Shown here: positions 8,162 through 16,646 of the stretch, in pieces
How positions within the stretch are numbered: position 1 is the first letter of the stretch
How the letters are laid out: the number at the start of each line of letters is the position of its first letter
Assembly (NCBI GenBank): GCA_014377485.1
Contig: JACMPM010000052.1
Coordinates: 1-64,000 of the forward strand
Origin: Bacteriovorax sp.
GTDB taxonomy: Bacteria; Bdellovibrionota; Bacteriovoracia; Bacteriovoracales; Bacteriovoracaceae
DNA length: 64,000 nt
Direction: 5' to 3'
Notes under the pieces: model-generated
Databases searched by the model: none
The model's input: the letters and a program-made list of their open reading frames with translations, nothing else
Told to the model about the DNA's origin: nothing
Made by a program: the position numbers and the translations under genes

Positions 8162-9604
8162 CTAATAGACCAGAAGGCGAGGTTCGGTCATTTCTTCGAT
8201 AGCGTAGCGCAATCCTTCTCTACCCAGGCCTGAATCTTTCACACCACCATAAGGCATAGAGTCGACTCTGAAGCCAGGTATGCCATTGATGATCAAGGCC
8301 CCAACTTCTAGATGCTCATGAGCGTATTTCATCTGAGAGATTTGATTGGTATATAAACCTGCTTGCAGACCGTAGCGCGACCGATTGATAACGCGAATGA
8401 CTTCGTCGAAATATTGAACTTTTTCGATTATAGCGATTGGACCGAACGCCTCTTCACTAACTATTTTCATATCTTCTTGGGTGTTAGTTAGAAGAGTTGG
8501 TGCAAACAAATTGTGGTTGAGATCAATAATATCTCCGCCAAATACTACCTGCGCTCCTTTAATCCTGGCTTCGTTTATCCAGGTTTGCAGTCGCTCCAAA
8601 TGATTTCGGTCAATGATCGGACCGATAGTCACGCCTTCTTCTACGGGGGATCCCATTTTTAATTCGCTCACTGCTATTTTAAATTTTTCTATAAATTGAT
8701 CAAAGATGGAATGATCAACAAAAATTCTCTGAACTGAAATACAAACTTGGCCTGAATAATTATAAGATCCAAAAGCAATCATCTTTGAAGCTTCATCAAG
8801 GTCAGCTGTGCGATCGACAATCACCGCCGCATTTCCACCCAATTCCAAAACAACTTTTTTCTTTCCTGCCTTTGCTTTTAAACTCCATCCCACATCGGCT
8901 GATCCGGTAAAAGATAACATCTTAATACGGTCATCTTTGAGCATCAGTTCTGCTTCCTCATTTCTACAAACCACAACATTTAAAACTCCAGGAGGAAGCC
9001 CCACGCGTTTACATAACGATGCCAACGCCAGTGCCGTAAGCGGAGTAAAAGGAGATGGCTTTAAAATGACTGAACAGCCTGCTGCTAATGCTGGAGCTAT
9101 TTTATGCAAGGCCAGGTTAAGTGGAAAATTAAATGGAGAGATGGCCAGTACCGGCCCAATCGGAACGCGTTTAGTGAAGGCTGATTTTCCCGCACCTATT
9201 CCGTAATCCATCGCAACGACTTCTCCCGAAATTCTCATTGCTTCTTCAGCTGCCAGTTGTAAAACCATTAGAGAGCGCTCGATTTCCGCTTTAGCGTAAT
9301 CAACTGGTTTTCCCGCTTCAGAGACAATCAGATTGATAAATTTTTCTCTTTCTAATTGAAGACCATCTCTAATTTTTAACAGAAAATCATGTCTTTCTTT
9401 TGCAGAATATTTTGAATAAGTTTGAAAGCCTTGAACCGAATTTGAAATGGCAAATTGCACTTCGCTGGCATCAGCATAAGGAATAGTGGCAATAACATTT
9501 AGATCAAATTTATTGGTAACGCTTAAAACATTTGTAGTGGAATGACCGATCCATTCGTTATTGATAAAACTTCTGGCCTGTAAAATATCGCGATTTAATT
9601 CCAT
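8162..9604 (-). CDS. NAD(P)-dependent aldehyde dehydrogenase
   Basis: It oxidises an aldehyde to a carboxylate with NAD(P). All active-site elements are present: Asn159 in SPFNFP, LKPSPFTPL, the FTGSADVGW loop, Glu254 in LELGGN and the nucleophile Cys288 in SGQVCIS. The 480-residue length and closing VDSMPYGGVKDSGLGREG are typical. The sequence recalls the lactaldehyde/GapN-like group more than betaine or succinate-semialdehyde enzymes, but substrate is not certain. It lies 71 bases upstream of gltX on the same strand. Confidence 0.9.
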   Translation of the reverse strand: MELNRDILQARSFINNEWIGHSTTNVLSVTNKFDLNVIATIPYADASEVQFAISNSVQGFQTYSKYSAKERHDFLLKIRDGLQLEREKFINLIVSEAGKPVDYAKAEIERSLMVLQLAAEEAMRISGEVVAMDYGIGAGKSAFTKRVPIGPVLAISPFNFPLNLALHKIAPALAAGCSVILKPSPFTPLTALALASLCKRVGLPPGVLNVVVCRNEEAELMLKDDRIKMLSFTGSADVGWSLKAKAGKKKVVLELGGNAAVIVDRTADLDEASKMIAFGSYNYSGQVCISVQRIFVDHSIFDQFIEKFKIAVSELKMGSPVEEGVTIGPIIDRNHLERLQTWINEARIKGAQVVFGGDIIDLNHNLFAPTLLTNTQEDMKIVSEEAFGPIAIIEKVQYFDEVIRVINRSRYGLQAGLYTNQISQMKYAHEHLEVGALIINGIPGFRVDSMPYGGVKDSGLGREGLRYAIEEMTEPRLLVY

Positions 9605-9660
9605 TCTTCAATCCATTTGAAAAAGATGATGACAAGAATAGAGTCTAACCAATAATTTGG

Positions 9661-9915
9661 CTAAATGCCAAAGGGGGAATCTTCAGCAGAGGATTGAGTT
9701 TTGGAACGTGAAGCAAGACCGCGAGCAAAATCTAAATGCTCCCGCAGGAATCTTCGTTCGCCAATATGAAAAAGTTCGATCGTATGAACATGGCATAACT
9801 TAATTGGAGCTACAGCGTTTTTAAAAACTTTATATAAGTTGTTGCTGGTGAGAATTTTTTTGGGCCCATTCTTAAAAAGATAGTCTTCACCCTCTGCTCT
9901 GCAAACTTCACACAT
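9661..9915 (-). CDS. Small Cys/His protein, possible zinc-binding
   Basis: An 84-residue protein beginning MCEVCRAEGEDYLFKNG and continuing with LCHVHTIELFHIGERRFLREH. The CxxC near the start plus CxxH suggest one zinc site. The C-terminal 20 residues are rich in Ser, Arg and Lys and look disordered. Function is unknown. It sits 56 bases upstream of the aldehyde dehydrogenase on the same strand and could be co-transcribed. Confidence 0.7.
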   Translation of the reverse strand: MCEVCRAEGEDYLFKNGPKKILTSNNLYKVFKNAVAPIKLCHVHTIELFHIGERRFLREHLDFARGLASRSKTQSSAEDSPFGI

Positions 9916-9925
9916 ATATCATTCC

Positions 9926-10007
9926 TTAAATGTTCATACTTGATTAATTATATCGGTTTGTTCGACCAAATCTTTAGTTGATCTTGAATATAAATTAAAT
10001 GTTCATA
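9926..10007. repeat. 13-bp direct repeat in the upstream region of a divergent gene pair
   Basis: TTAAATGTTCATA occurs at 9926-9938 and again at 9995-10007, 69 bases apart. They lie between the small Cys/His gene (minus) and the PAP2 gene (plus). The rest of the 299-base gap is featureless. A regulator site is possible but unproven. Confidence 0.35.
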
Positions 10008-10214
10008 TATTCTGATGACTTCAACCACTTATTCTATATAAATTATTGTTTTAGCCATTTAGGTCAAATCAAAAATTTGCCCATAATATGGTACAACGCC
10101 TCAAGTGCCTCAGTTTTTACTCAAATGAAGCCTCTTCGAAATAATATTTTTCAATAGTCCTTCCCTATCAATTTTCGTATGATTCACTCGAATCAAAATT
10201 AACGGAGTATCCGC

Positions 10215-10922
10215 TTGGGCAAGAAAACTTTATGGGCCAGCGTTCTGGCATTATTTATAGTTTTAGCCTTCTTTGAGTTCACCAACACTGACCTCTTAAT
10301 TCAAGAACATCTCTATCTTTCTGCTGAAAAAACCTGGGTTTTAAAAGATCCGAAACTTCTCTACAGAGCAATCTTTTATACTGGAATAAAAATTCCTATT
10401 TTTATTATTGGTTTTGGAGCCTTGGCTGCTTCCCTCATTTCGTGGAGAAAAAAAAAGTGGAATGAGTACAGAAAAGGTCTGATCATTATTTCATTAAGTT
10501 TAATTATCCTTCCTCTTTCGGTAGCAGTTATTGGGAAAAATTTTACCAACGTTCAATGCCCCGACGACCTCAATCATTTCGCGGGAAAAATTCCATACGT
10601 AAAACTATTCGATAACTATCCAGTCAACCCTAACTCTCCCGACGGAAAATTTCCTAGAGGCCATTGTTTTCCCGCAGGTCATGCCTCTGGAGGTTTTGCA
10701 CTCTTAGCTTTAGTTTGTTTTTTTAAAGAAAAAAGAAATAAAATCCTGGCCTTCATTTTTGCCATGTCTACGGGATGGATAATGGGAGTTTACCAAATGC
10801 TTCGCGGGGCCCATTTTTTAAGTCATCACTTAGTTACAATGATCTTAGCTCTAATATTAGTTTCTACCTTAAACCTTCTTATCAAGGACTTTTCAAATGA
10901 AAGCACTCAAACTAAAAAGTAA
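10215..10922 (+). CDS. PAP2-family membrane phosphatase (COG3907-like)
   Basis: PAP2 enzymes dephosphorylate lipids or lipid-linked substrates at the periplasmic face. This 235-residue protein has a signal-anchor helix (about 8-24), further helices, the CPDDL segment, the PSGH-like motif FPRGHCFPAGHASGGFALLAL and the last motif RGAHFLSHHLVT; both catalytic His are present. That layout matches the COG3907 group that includes lipid A and undecaprenyl-diphosphate phosphotransferase relatives. The start is TTG, with GGAG eight bases upstream. The gene overlaps the transketolase start by 26 bases, so translation is probably coupled, although the two functions are unrelated. Confidence 0.8.
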   Translation: MGKKTLWASVLALFIVLAFFEFTNTDLLIQEHLYLSAEKTWVLKDPKLLYRAIFYTGIKIPIFIIGFGALAASLISWRKKKWNEYRKGLIIISLSLIILPLSVAVIGKNFTNVQCPDDLNHFAGKIPYVKLFDNYPVNPNSPDGKFPRGHCFPAGHASGGFALLALVCFFKEKRNKILAFIFAMSTGWIMGVYQMLRGAHFLSHHLVTMILALILVSTLNLLIKDFSNESTQTKK

Positions 10923-12885
10923 ATTAGCACCAACTCCGACTAAAACTCCTAAGTATGCTCTCACTGTAAAAGATCACTCGAATAATGACGTCGTTCTTGG
11001 CGATCCGCGAGCAACAAGAGCTCTTGTCGCTTTAATGAATCAACATGCAACCATTGGCGGCGCTGCTGCTCATTGGGGTGGTCCTGCAGGCTTTGCTGAG
11101 ATGGTATCAGCAGTTCACGGAATTTTGTTCAAAGACAAAACTAAAAACTGGTATGAAACATACAACTTCGTAAACGATGCCGGTCACGCTGAAAACGGAA
11201 TTTATGCTTTGAGAGCAAATTACGGATTTGATAATTTAACATTTAAAGATTTGAGATTATTCCGCTCGATTGAAAGTAAACTCACCGGCCACGGTGAAGC
11301 TCACTTAAATCCAGAAGGTGTTTTTATTTCTAACGGTCCATTGGGTTCAGGACTCCCGCAAGCCCAGGGACTCGCTATTGCCGATAAAATTTTAGGTAAT
11401 AAAAGAACTACCATTTGTTTACTCTCTGATGGTGGAGCGATGGAAGGAGAGGCAAAAGAATCCTTCGCGGCCATTCCGGGACTTGCAGAAAAAAATAGAA
11501 TCAATCCATTCGTTTTAATAATCTCAGACAATAATACAAAACTTGGTGGGCGTATTGATGACGATAGTTTTTCAATGACTCCAACTTTTAATTCACTGGC
11601 AGCACTTGGATGGAATTTAATGAGAGAAGAAGAAGGTCACAATCTTCAAAAAGTTTATACAACAATTGAAAAAGCAATTGCAGAAACCGAAAAAACTGGA
11701 AAACCGGTGGCCGTCGTTTTGAAAACAATTAAAGGTTACGGAGTTCAGTCGACTATGGATTCAGCCAGCGGAGGACACGGTTATCCATTGGGATCATATG
11801 ATGATAAATTAGTAGGCTTTGTAAAAGAAATATATAACGGTGAAGCACCGGCAGAATTCACAGATTGGGCACAAGAAATTCTTAACTTAAAACCTATCGC
11901 CGCAGCGGCCAATCCAAATGCACCAAAGACTGAAAAAGTTCAGGATGGATTTGCCAGAGCAGTTATCAGAGCAGCGAAAGAAGGATTTCCAGTTTATTCG
12001 ATTTCTTCTGATTTACAAAGTTCAACCGGGATCAAGGCCTTTCATAAAGAATTTCCAACTCATTATATCGATCTGGGAATTGCAGAATCAAACATGGTTT
12101 CTTCGGCTATCGGTTTATCAAAACAGGGATTAATTCCAATCGTAGATACTTTCGCTCAATTCGGTATCACTAAAGGAAATCTACCATTCATCATGGCGGG
12201 ACTCTCAGAAGGGCCAGTGATCGCACTTTTTTCTCACACTGGATTTCAAGATGCTGCAGATGGAGCAAGTCACCAGGCTACAACTTATTTTGCAGCTCTC
12301 TCTTCTATTCCTCATATCACTGTTGTTAACTGTGCTTGTTCAAGTGAAGCTGAAAGTTTGATGTATGAAGCAATCACTACATTTGCAAAAGATAGAGAAG
12401 CAGGAAAAACACCAAACTCTGTTGTCTTCTTTTTAGGAAGAGAAAATCATCCTGTAAGTTATGTAGAAGGAATGAAATACGTTTGGGATAAGGCCAATGT
12501 GCTTACATCAGGATCTGACGTAACAATTGTTGCAGCAGGACCAATGGTTGGAAAAGCTCTTGAAGCCAGCAGACTACTTAGTGCTCAAAATATCACTGCT
12601 ACAGTCATTAATCATTCGTTCGTGAATCACGTAGATATTGAAACTTTAAAAACTTCACTAAAAGCGACGAAAGGAAAACTTATCACGATCGAAGATCACC
12701 AGGTTCTTGGTGGAATGGGTTCAATGATTATTCATGCACTCCACACTCATGGAGTGGAATTCAAATCTAAAACCTTAGGGATTCAAGGGGAATTTGGACA
12801 GTCTGCTTACAAAGCGGATCAACTTTATGCTCGCTTTGATTTAAGTGCCCAAGGGATCGTAAAAGCTTTCTCTAGTATGAACTAG
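10897..12885 (+). CDS. tkt: Transketolase
   Basis: Thiamine-diphosphate enzyme of the pentose phosphate pathway that moves two-carbon units between sugar phosphates. The N-terminal half carries the cofactor site (GPLGSGLPQAQGLA, then DGGAMEGEAKESF and ISDNNTKLGG, the GDG-type motif with N). The pyrimidine domain has DLGIAESNMVSSAIGL with the cofactor-activating Glu, and the C-terminal domain has ITIEDHQVLGGMGS. At 662 residues it is full length. AAGGAC precedes the ATG by seven bases, inside the PAP2 gene. The N-terminal 30 residues, rich in Lys and Pro, are unusual. It ends in a four-bp overlap with the convergent lipoprotein gene. Confidence 0.93.
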   Translation: MKALKLKSKLAPTPTKTPKYALTVKDHSNNDVVLGDPRATRALVALMNQHATIGGAAAHWGGPAGFAEMVSAVHGILFKDKTKNWYETYNFVNDAGHAENGIYALRANYGFDNLTFKDLRLFRSIESKLTGHGEAHLNPEGVFISNGPLGSGLPQAQGLAIADKILGNKRTTICLLSDGGAMEGEAKESFAAIPGLAEKNRINPFVLIISDNNTKLGGRIDDDSFSMTPTFNSLAALGWNLMREEEGHNLQKVYTTIEKAIAETEKTGKPVAVVLKTIKGYGVQSTMDSASGGHGYPLGSYDDKLVGFVKEIYNGEAPAEFTDWAQEILNLKPIAAAANPNAPKTEKVQDGFARAVIRAAKEGFPVYSISSDLQSSTGIKAFHKEFPTHYIDLGIAESNMVSSAIGLSKQGLIPIVDTFAQFGITKGNLPFIMAGLSEGPVIALFSHTGFQDAADGASHQATTYFAALSSIPHITVVNCACSSEAESLMYEAITTFAKDREAGKTPNSVVFFLGRENHPVSYVEGMKYVWDKANVLTSGSDVTIVAAGPMVGKALEASRLLSAQNITATVINHSFVNHVDIETLKTSLKATKGKLITIEDHQVLGGMGSMIIHALHTHGVEFKSKTLGIQGEFGQSAYKADQLYARFDLSAQGIVKAFSSMN

Positions 12886-13613
12886 AGTAAAATTGATCTT
12901 ATGAAAGTTTCTTTTCGAGTTGTATATTCGCGGCCAGTACATTTAATGTATTGGCTGCGCTCTTTTTCAACGCCTAAATTATTTGCGTCCGTCACTTGTA
13001 AAATATTAGTGTAGATTGTAACGAGCTGAGCGTCTTGAGGGTCGTACCCACCTGTGCTGTTTGCAATTTTTGTATTGATTTGGACACTATCAAAACCACT
13101 GACATTATCATGAGAGAATTTAACAAAATAAATTTTATTCGAATTAATTGGAATTGTAGAATTTTTAATTTGTTTAGTTGGATCTGCAATGACAGCAGGA
13201 CAAACTTCAGACAGAGCAATTGTAGTATCGGTGATTACATCAATAAATTCATTGGTGCTCTCTGGAGCACTATAATAGAGATCAGGGTTGGATGATAAGA
13301 TTTCAGCAATAAGGCTTTTTGTCTCAATGACTTTTTGCTTACAGTCTTTTCTTTCAAGTGAAAAATTATAAGCGATTCTTTTTGGAGTTGTTCCACTAAT
13401 ACTTGTTGCAAGAAATGCTCTTTTCTTTCCAAGAGCTGTGCAAATTCTTAAAGCAATGGGTAACTCAGTTGCGTTTATTGGGGCCGAGGGCGGTTCTTCT
13501 AGCCCAGCAATATTGCCAAGTGGTGGAAGTTTACCAAATAACCTTTGTGTACGAACCTTTCCACAACTGATTAAACTTAAAGAAAGACAAAGAATAATGA
13601 GAGTTCTAATCAT
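12882..13613 (-). CDS. Lipoprotein of an unrecognised family, paralogue A
   Basis: A 243-residue lipoprotein with a clean signal (MIRTLIILCLSLSLISCGK, Cys17). It is clearly paralogous to the lipoprotein at 15216-15929: both have an R-I-C-x-A-L-x-K-K-R-x-F block, a DxITDxxIAxxxxC block and GVEKERxxxxxCxG near the end. The three shared Cys suggest conserved disulphides. The two genes flank the beta-rich protein at 13768-15219, which this one diverges from. I do not know the family and propose no enzyme activity. It ends with a four-bp stop overlap with transketolase. Confidence 0.75.
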   Translation of the reverse strand: MIRTLIILCLSLSLISCGKVRTQRLFGKLPPLGNIAGLEEPPSAPINATELPIALRICTALGKKRAFLATSISGTTPKRIAYNFSLERKDCKQKVIETKSLIAEILSSNPDLYYSAPESTNEFIDVITDTTIALSEVCPAVIADPTKQIKNSTIPINSNKIYFVKFSHDNVSGFDSVQINTKIANSTGGYDPQDAQLVTIYTNILQVTDANNLGVEKERSQYIKCTGREYTTRKETFIRSILL

Positions 13614-13767
13614 CTAAACAATCCTTATAACTGATATAATTAAATACAGTATAGGAATTTAGCCTATTTTTAGTCAACTCTTATGAATTCTGTAAAAATT
13701 ACTCGGGAGACGTTCTATTTACCTAATGAAATCCCCTGATTTTCACGAAAATAAGTATGGAGTCTAT

Positions 13768-15219
13768 ATGCCATACCTAATAAAATTTATTCTTTTATTC
13801 TCGCTGATATTTATAGCCCAGATCAGCTCGCTGGTGGCCGCTGATTTAGAGACAACCTTAAACAGAAACCAAAGCTACAAGTCGTTTTCTGATAACTTGA
13901 ATAAAAATCAAGAGGCGAGAAAAGTGGCCGAGCAACTCAAGCTCAAACTAGGCGAAGGTCCAGCTCAAGAACCAAAATTAATTTTCGAAGATAAGGTGGA
14001 TGACAAGCCATGTGCCCACTGCCCTAAGTTTTTAAACCTGACCAATGAAGTTAATAAAATCGTCGCAAAGATAAAGGTCAGTGATTCAATAATAGAAGCA
14101 AACGAACAATTGATTCAGGTGAATAAATTAAAATTTCTTTATTACGTCGTTCGTTCAGAAAGTGATTCTGGAGAAGTTAATTGTAAAAAACGAGGAGAGA
14201 AAGATAATCTTAAATCTCCCATGATAGACGGACAAATCAAAACTGTTACTGAAACAATAATGAATATATCAGCAGTCACCGATGTTCAATTCATCCCTAA
14301 GGGTAATGAAGAAGTTTATTATTACTATCGTGGTGAGGGTGCCAGAAGCAACGTTATTATCGAAGTGAAGATGAATAAAGATGGCACGAGTAGAATGCGC
14401 TATTTTGATTACCAAGCAAGAGACGGCTCTTCTCGCAATCATAATCTTCCCGAGCTCTCTTCGCCTAGCGGCTCATTGACGAAGAACCAAAAGAATACTA
14501 ATGGGAACTATTTCAACGCAGAGGTCGATCTTAAAACTGGAGATAATTTACTTCCGAAAGATATAAATTTTGTAACAGCAGGAACCCAGGCTAAACTGGC
14601 AGAAGATCTCAACTTGAATACTAAGCATATTTTTAATTATAATAAGCAATCTACGACAATCTCACTTGCAGACGATAAAGGCAGCGAGATTGCCTCTGTA
14701 TCCGGGTCATTTGTACCATCGGGTAAAAAATCTGTTGTCGCCACACTCCCAATGGAAGTAACAATTGATGGTGACAATGTAATGAAACTTAGAGGAAGTA
14801 TTGCGAATGAATTTTCAATAGGCGGAGGTTCAAGCAATATTGGACTGGAATCAAAACGGACAGTAAAGCTAGGACTGACTGACAAAAATAACGAATATCT
14901 AACAATTAAAGCTGACTCTTTGAGCAGTGGTGCGCAAGTAATAGAATTCTCCAGCAAATACAAAGTTGGAGAAAGCAGCAGCATTGGTGCAGGTTACCAA
15001 CAGTCGAACGACGGTACTAAAAATTTTAATATAAACAATGTGGCTAAACTAGATTATGGAACTCTCACAACTTCGTTTGGACGAAGTAATACTGGAACTA
15101 CTTATGTTCAAACTCAGTTAGAAAACAAAATCAGCGAGACCAGCTCTATGGTAGTGACTATTAAAACTGATTCTCAAAGAGAAAAATCTTTTATGTATCA
15201 ATTTAAGAAAGTTTTTTAA
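13768..15219 (+). CDS. Exported beta-rich protein, possibly an outer-membrane barrel
   Basis: This 483-residue protein has a signal peptide (MPYLIKFILLFSLIFIAQIS, cut after VAA). A longer frame from 13726 exists, but GGAG lies five bases before ATG 13768, which begins the signal exactly. An N-terminal helical part with CAHC and further Cys is followed from about residue 170 by short alternating beta strands rich in Ser, Asn, Gly and Thr, ending in Phe (MYQFKKVF), as outer-membrane barrels do. No family is recognised. It lies between two paralogous lipoproteins and overlaps one of them by four bp, suggesting a common surface function. Confidence 0.65.
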   Translation: MPYLIKFILLFSLIFIAQISSLVAADLETTLNRNQSYKSFSDNLNKNQEARKVAEQLKLKLGEGPAQEPKLIFEDKVDDKPCAHCPKFLNLTNEVNKIVAKIKVSDSIIEANEQLIQVNKLKFLYYVVRSESDSGEVNCKKRGEKDNLKSPMIDGQIKTVTETIMNISAVTDVQFIPKGNEEVYYYYRGEGARSNVIIEVKMNKDGTSRMRYFDYQARDGSSRNHNLPELSSPSGSLTKNQKNTNGNYFNAEVDLKTGDNLLPKDINFVTAGTQAKLAEDLNLNTKHIFNYNKQSTTISLADDKGSEIASVSGSFVPSGKKSVVATLPMEVTIDGDNVMKLRGSIANEFSIGGGSSNIGLESKRTVKLGLTDKNNEYLTIKADSLSSGAQVIEFSSKYKVGESSSIGAGYQQSNDGTKNFNINNVAKLDYGTLTTSFGRSNTGTTYVQTQLENKISETSSMVVTIKTDSQREKSFMYQFKKVF

Positions 15220-15929
15220 AAAGGTGTAAGAGATCCTGTCCAAGATTGTTTCATTACTTGAATTTTTTTACCGTCACAAATAGTATTTCGAACACGTTCT
15301 TTCTCAACACCAAAAAATTTAAACTCTGCTTGAGTGGTTTGTGTAATGACTGAAATGCCTTCTGCTCCCGCAATACTAAAAGCACCTTTACTATCACTGA
15401 GTTCTTTTAGAACTTCATAGCGGTCGTAGTTCTCAGCTATAAGGAAATTGACCGTGTATCTAAGAGAGCTTGTTTTGAAAGAATTTGAAACGTTGTCACT
15501 AACCGCCAGAGACAAACAAATATCATTCATTGCAATGCTTTGGTCTGTGATTATATCGTTAAAATAATTTTCTCTTGGTGAAACCGCAGAATCTAAGTAT
15601 TGCAGTGAGGATCCGATAATAAATGCCTCAAAAGATGAATCCAAAGTTGTGATTCCCTGACAATTTACAATTGATCCTTGAAATTTAAATTTATCTTGTC
15701 TGTCATAACGGCCCTGAATAAACTCGCGCTTCTTTTTTAAAGCGGCACAAATTCTTCGGCCGATTACTAATTCAGACTGAATAAAGGGACGCTCTTTTGA
15801 AAAAGTCATATTGCCAATTTGAGAACCAGTATTGATATTTTCAATTTTTTGAGAAAGCTTACAGCTCACTGAAAAAAAAAGACTGATTAAAATAATGCCG
15901 GTTCTTTTTAGATTAAGATTTTTTTTCAC
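15216..15929 (-). CDS. Lipoprotein of an unrecognised family, paralogue B
   Basis: This 237-residue paralogue of the lipoprotein at 12882-13613 shares the RRICAALKKKREF block, NDIITDQSIAMNDIC and FGVEKERVRNTICDG. The signal ends FFSVSC with Cys23, a slightly poor lipobox. The start is GTG, preceded by GAGGGAG. It begins 12 bases after the 50-codon frame at 15942-16094, with which it may form an operon, and converges with the beta-rich protein by a four-bp overlap. Identity between paralogues looks modest overall, so this is an old duplication. Confidence 0.72.
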   Translation of the reverse strand: MKKNLNLKRTGIILISLFFSVSCKLSQKIENINTGSQIGNMTFSKERPFIQSELVIGRRICAALKKKREFIQGRYDRQDKFKFQGSIVNCQGITTLDSSFEAFIIGSSLQYLDSAVSPRENYFNDIITDQSIAMNDICLSLAVSDNVSNSFKTSSLRYTVNFLIAENYDRYEVLKELSDSKGAFSIAGAEGISVITQTTQAEFKFFGVEKERVRNTICDGKKIQVMKQSWTGSLTPF

Positions 15930-15941
15930 ACGCTCTCCCTC

Positions 15942-16094
15942 TTAAAACTCTAAGAATAAAGTTTCATCGCCAATCATTGTATATAATGATTGTCGCTCAG
16001 ATTTCCAAAAAGAGAAGAGCCAATTAGTAAAAATAATTCTTACACTGAAAATTTCGATTGAAGAGAGCGGCCAGTTTGGAATTTCAATATTCAT
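15942..16094 (-). CDS. Possible 50-residue protein ahead of lipoprotein B
   Basis: An ATG with AAGGA six bases upstream opens a 50-codon frame (MNIEIPNWPLSSIEI...) rich in Ile, Phe and Trp. It ends 12 bases before the GTG of lipoprotein B. The middle holds a hydrophobic IFSVRIIFTNWLFSFW stretch that could sit at a membrane. No relatives are known to me. The frame contains a perfect 8-bp inverted repeat (15971-15978 and 15985-15992), so it might instead be an untranslated leader. Confidence 0.4.
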   Translation of the reverse strand: MNIEIPNWPLSSIEIFSVRIIFTNWLFSFWKSERQSLYTMIGDETLFLEF

Positions 16095-16200
16095 AAAAAT
16101 CCTTTTTATGAGTTTATAAATCTGAAATTAAATACCATGCTCCGGTAAATCGACAAAGGAAGAAAATGTTAATTCTTATTGAGGAAAACTAAATGAAAAA

Positions 16201-16644
16201 TTAAAAATCGCCGGGGGCACATTGTAGACAAGTTAGCTCAAGTTTTCTCCAGCGATCGACTACGCTTTTTCGGTCATCTACCACGAACAATACTTGATAG
16301 TTTTGCTTTATCTCGTTTAAAAAAATCTCTTCTTTCACATCCGAATCTTCTCTATGGTCCAGAACTCCCCGCATAAAGAGGTGCTCATAAGCTACCTGGT
16401 GCTTTTTTAACCAATTCTCAGTAGGTTTTCTCCAAGGCTCTCCCCTTCCAGTAACAAAAATAATTTTGTAACCTCGGGCCGCCATTGCTTCCATTAATTC
16501 AAAACACCAATGATTAAGTTCATCGTGAACCATTAATTCATTAAAACTTTTCCAATTTTTATTCGCACCTTGAACATGGTGAACTCGGTGTTCAACGTCA
16601 CAAAGAGTTCCATCCAAATCGACTAAAATGGCTTTTTGAATCAT
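16201..16644 (-). CDS. HAD-superfamily phosphatase, polynucleotide kinase-phosphatase-like
   Basis: A 147-residue hydrolase with the HAD nucleophile motif LVDLDGTLCD (Asp9 and Asp11), motif II in FVTGRGEPWRKPTENWL and motif III/IV in FVVDDRKSVVDRWR. The size and the WRKPTENWL region resemble the phosphatase domain of phage T4 polynucleotide kinase. The start at ATG 16644 is chosen over an upstream in-frame TTG because GGAG lies nine bases before it and the gap from the transporter stop is two bases. It is probably co-transcribed with the MFS gene. The substrate is not known. Confidence 0.75.
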   Translation of the reverse strand: MIQKAILVDLDGTLCDVEHRVHHVQGANKNWKSFNELMVHDELNHWCFELMEAMAARGYKIIFVTGRGEPWRKPTENWLKKHQVAYEHLFMRGVLDHREDSDVKEEIFLNEIKQNYQVLFVVDDRKSVVDRWRKLELTCLQCAPGDF

Positions 16645-16646
16645 TT

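Noticed and set aside
8808-9206. 132-codon frame opposite the aldehyde dehydrogenase gene
   Set aside because: It is the complement of a highly conserved enzyme core; no family features and no start region.
13035-13295. Frame opposite lipoprotein A
   Set aside because: A shadow of a gene supported by a signal peptide and by similarity to its paralogue.
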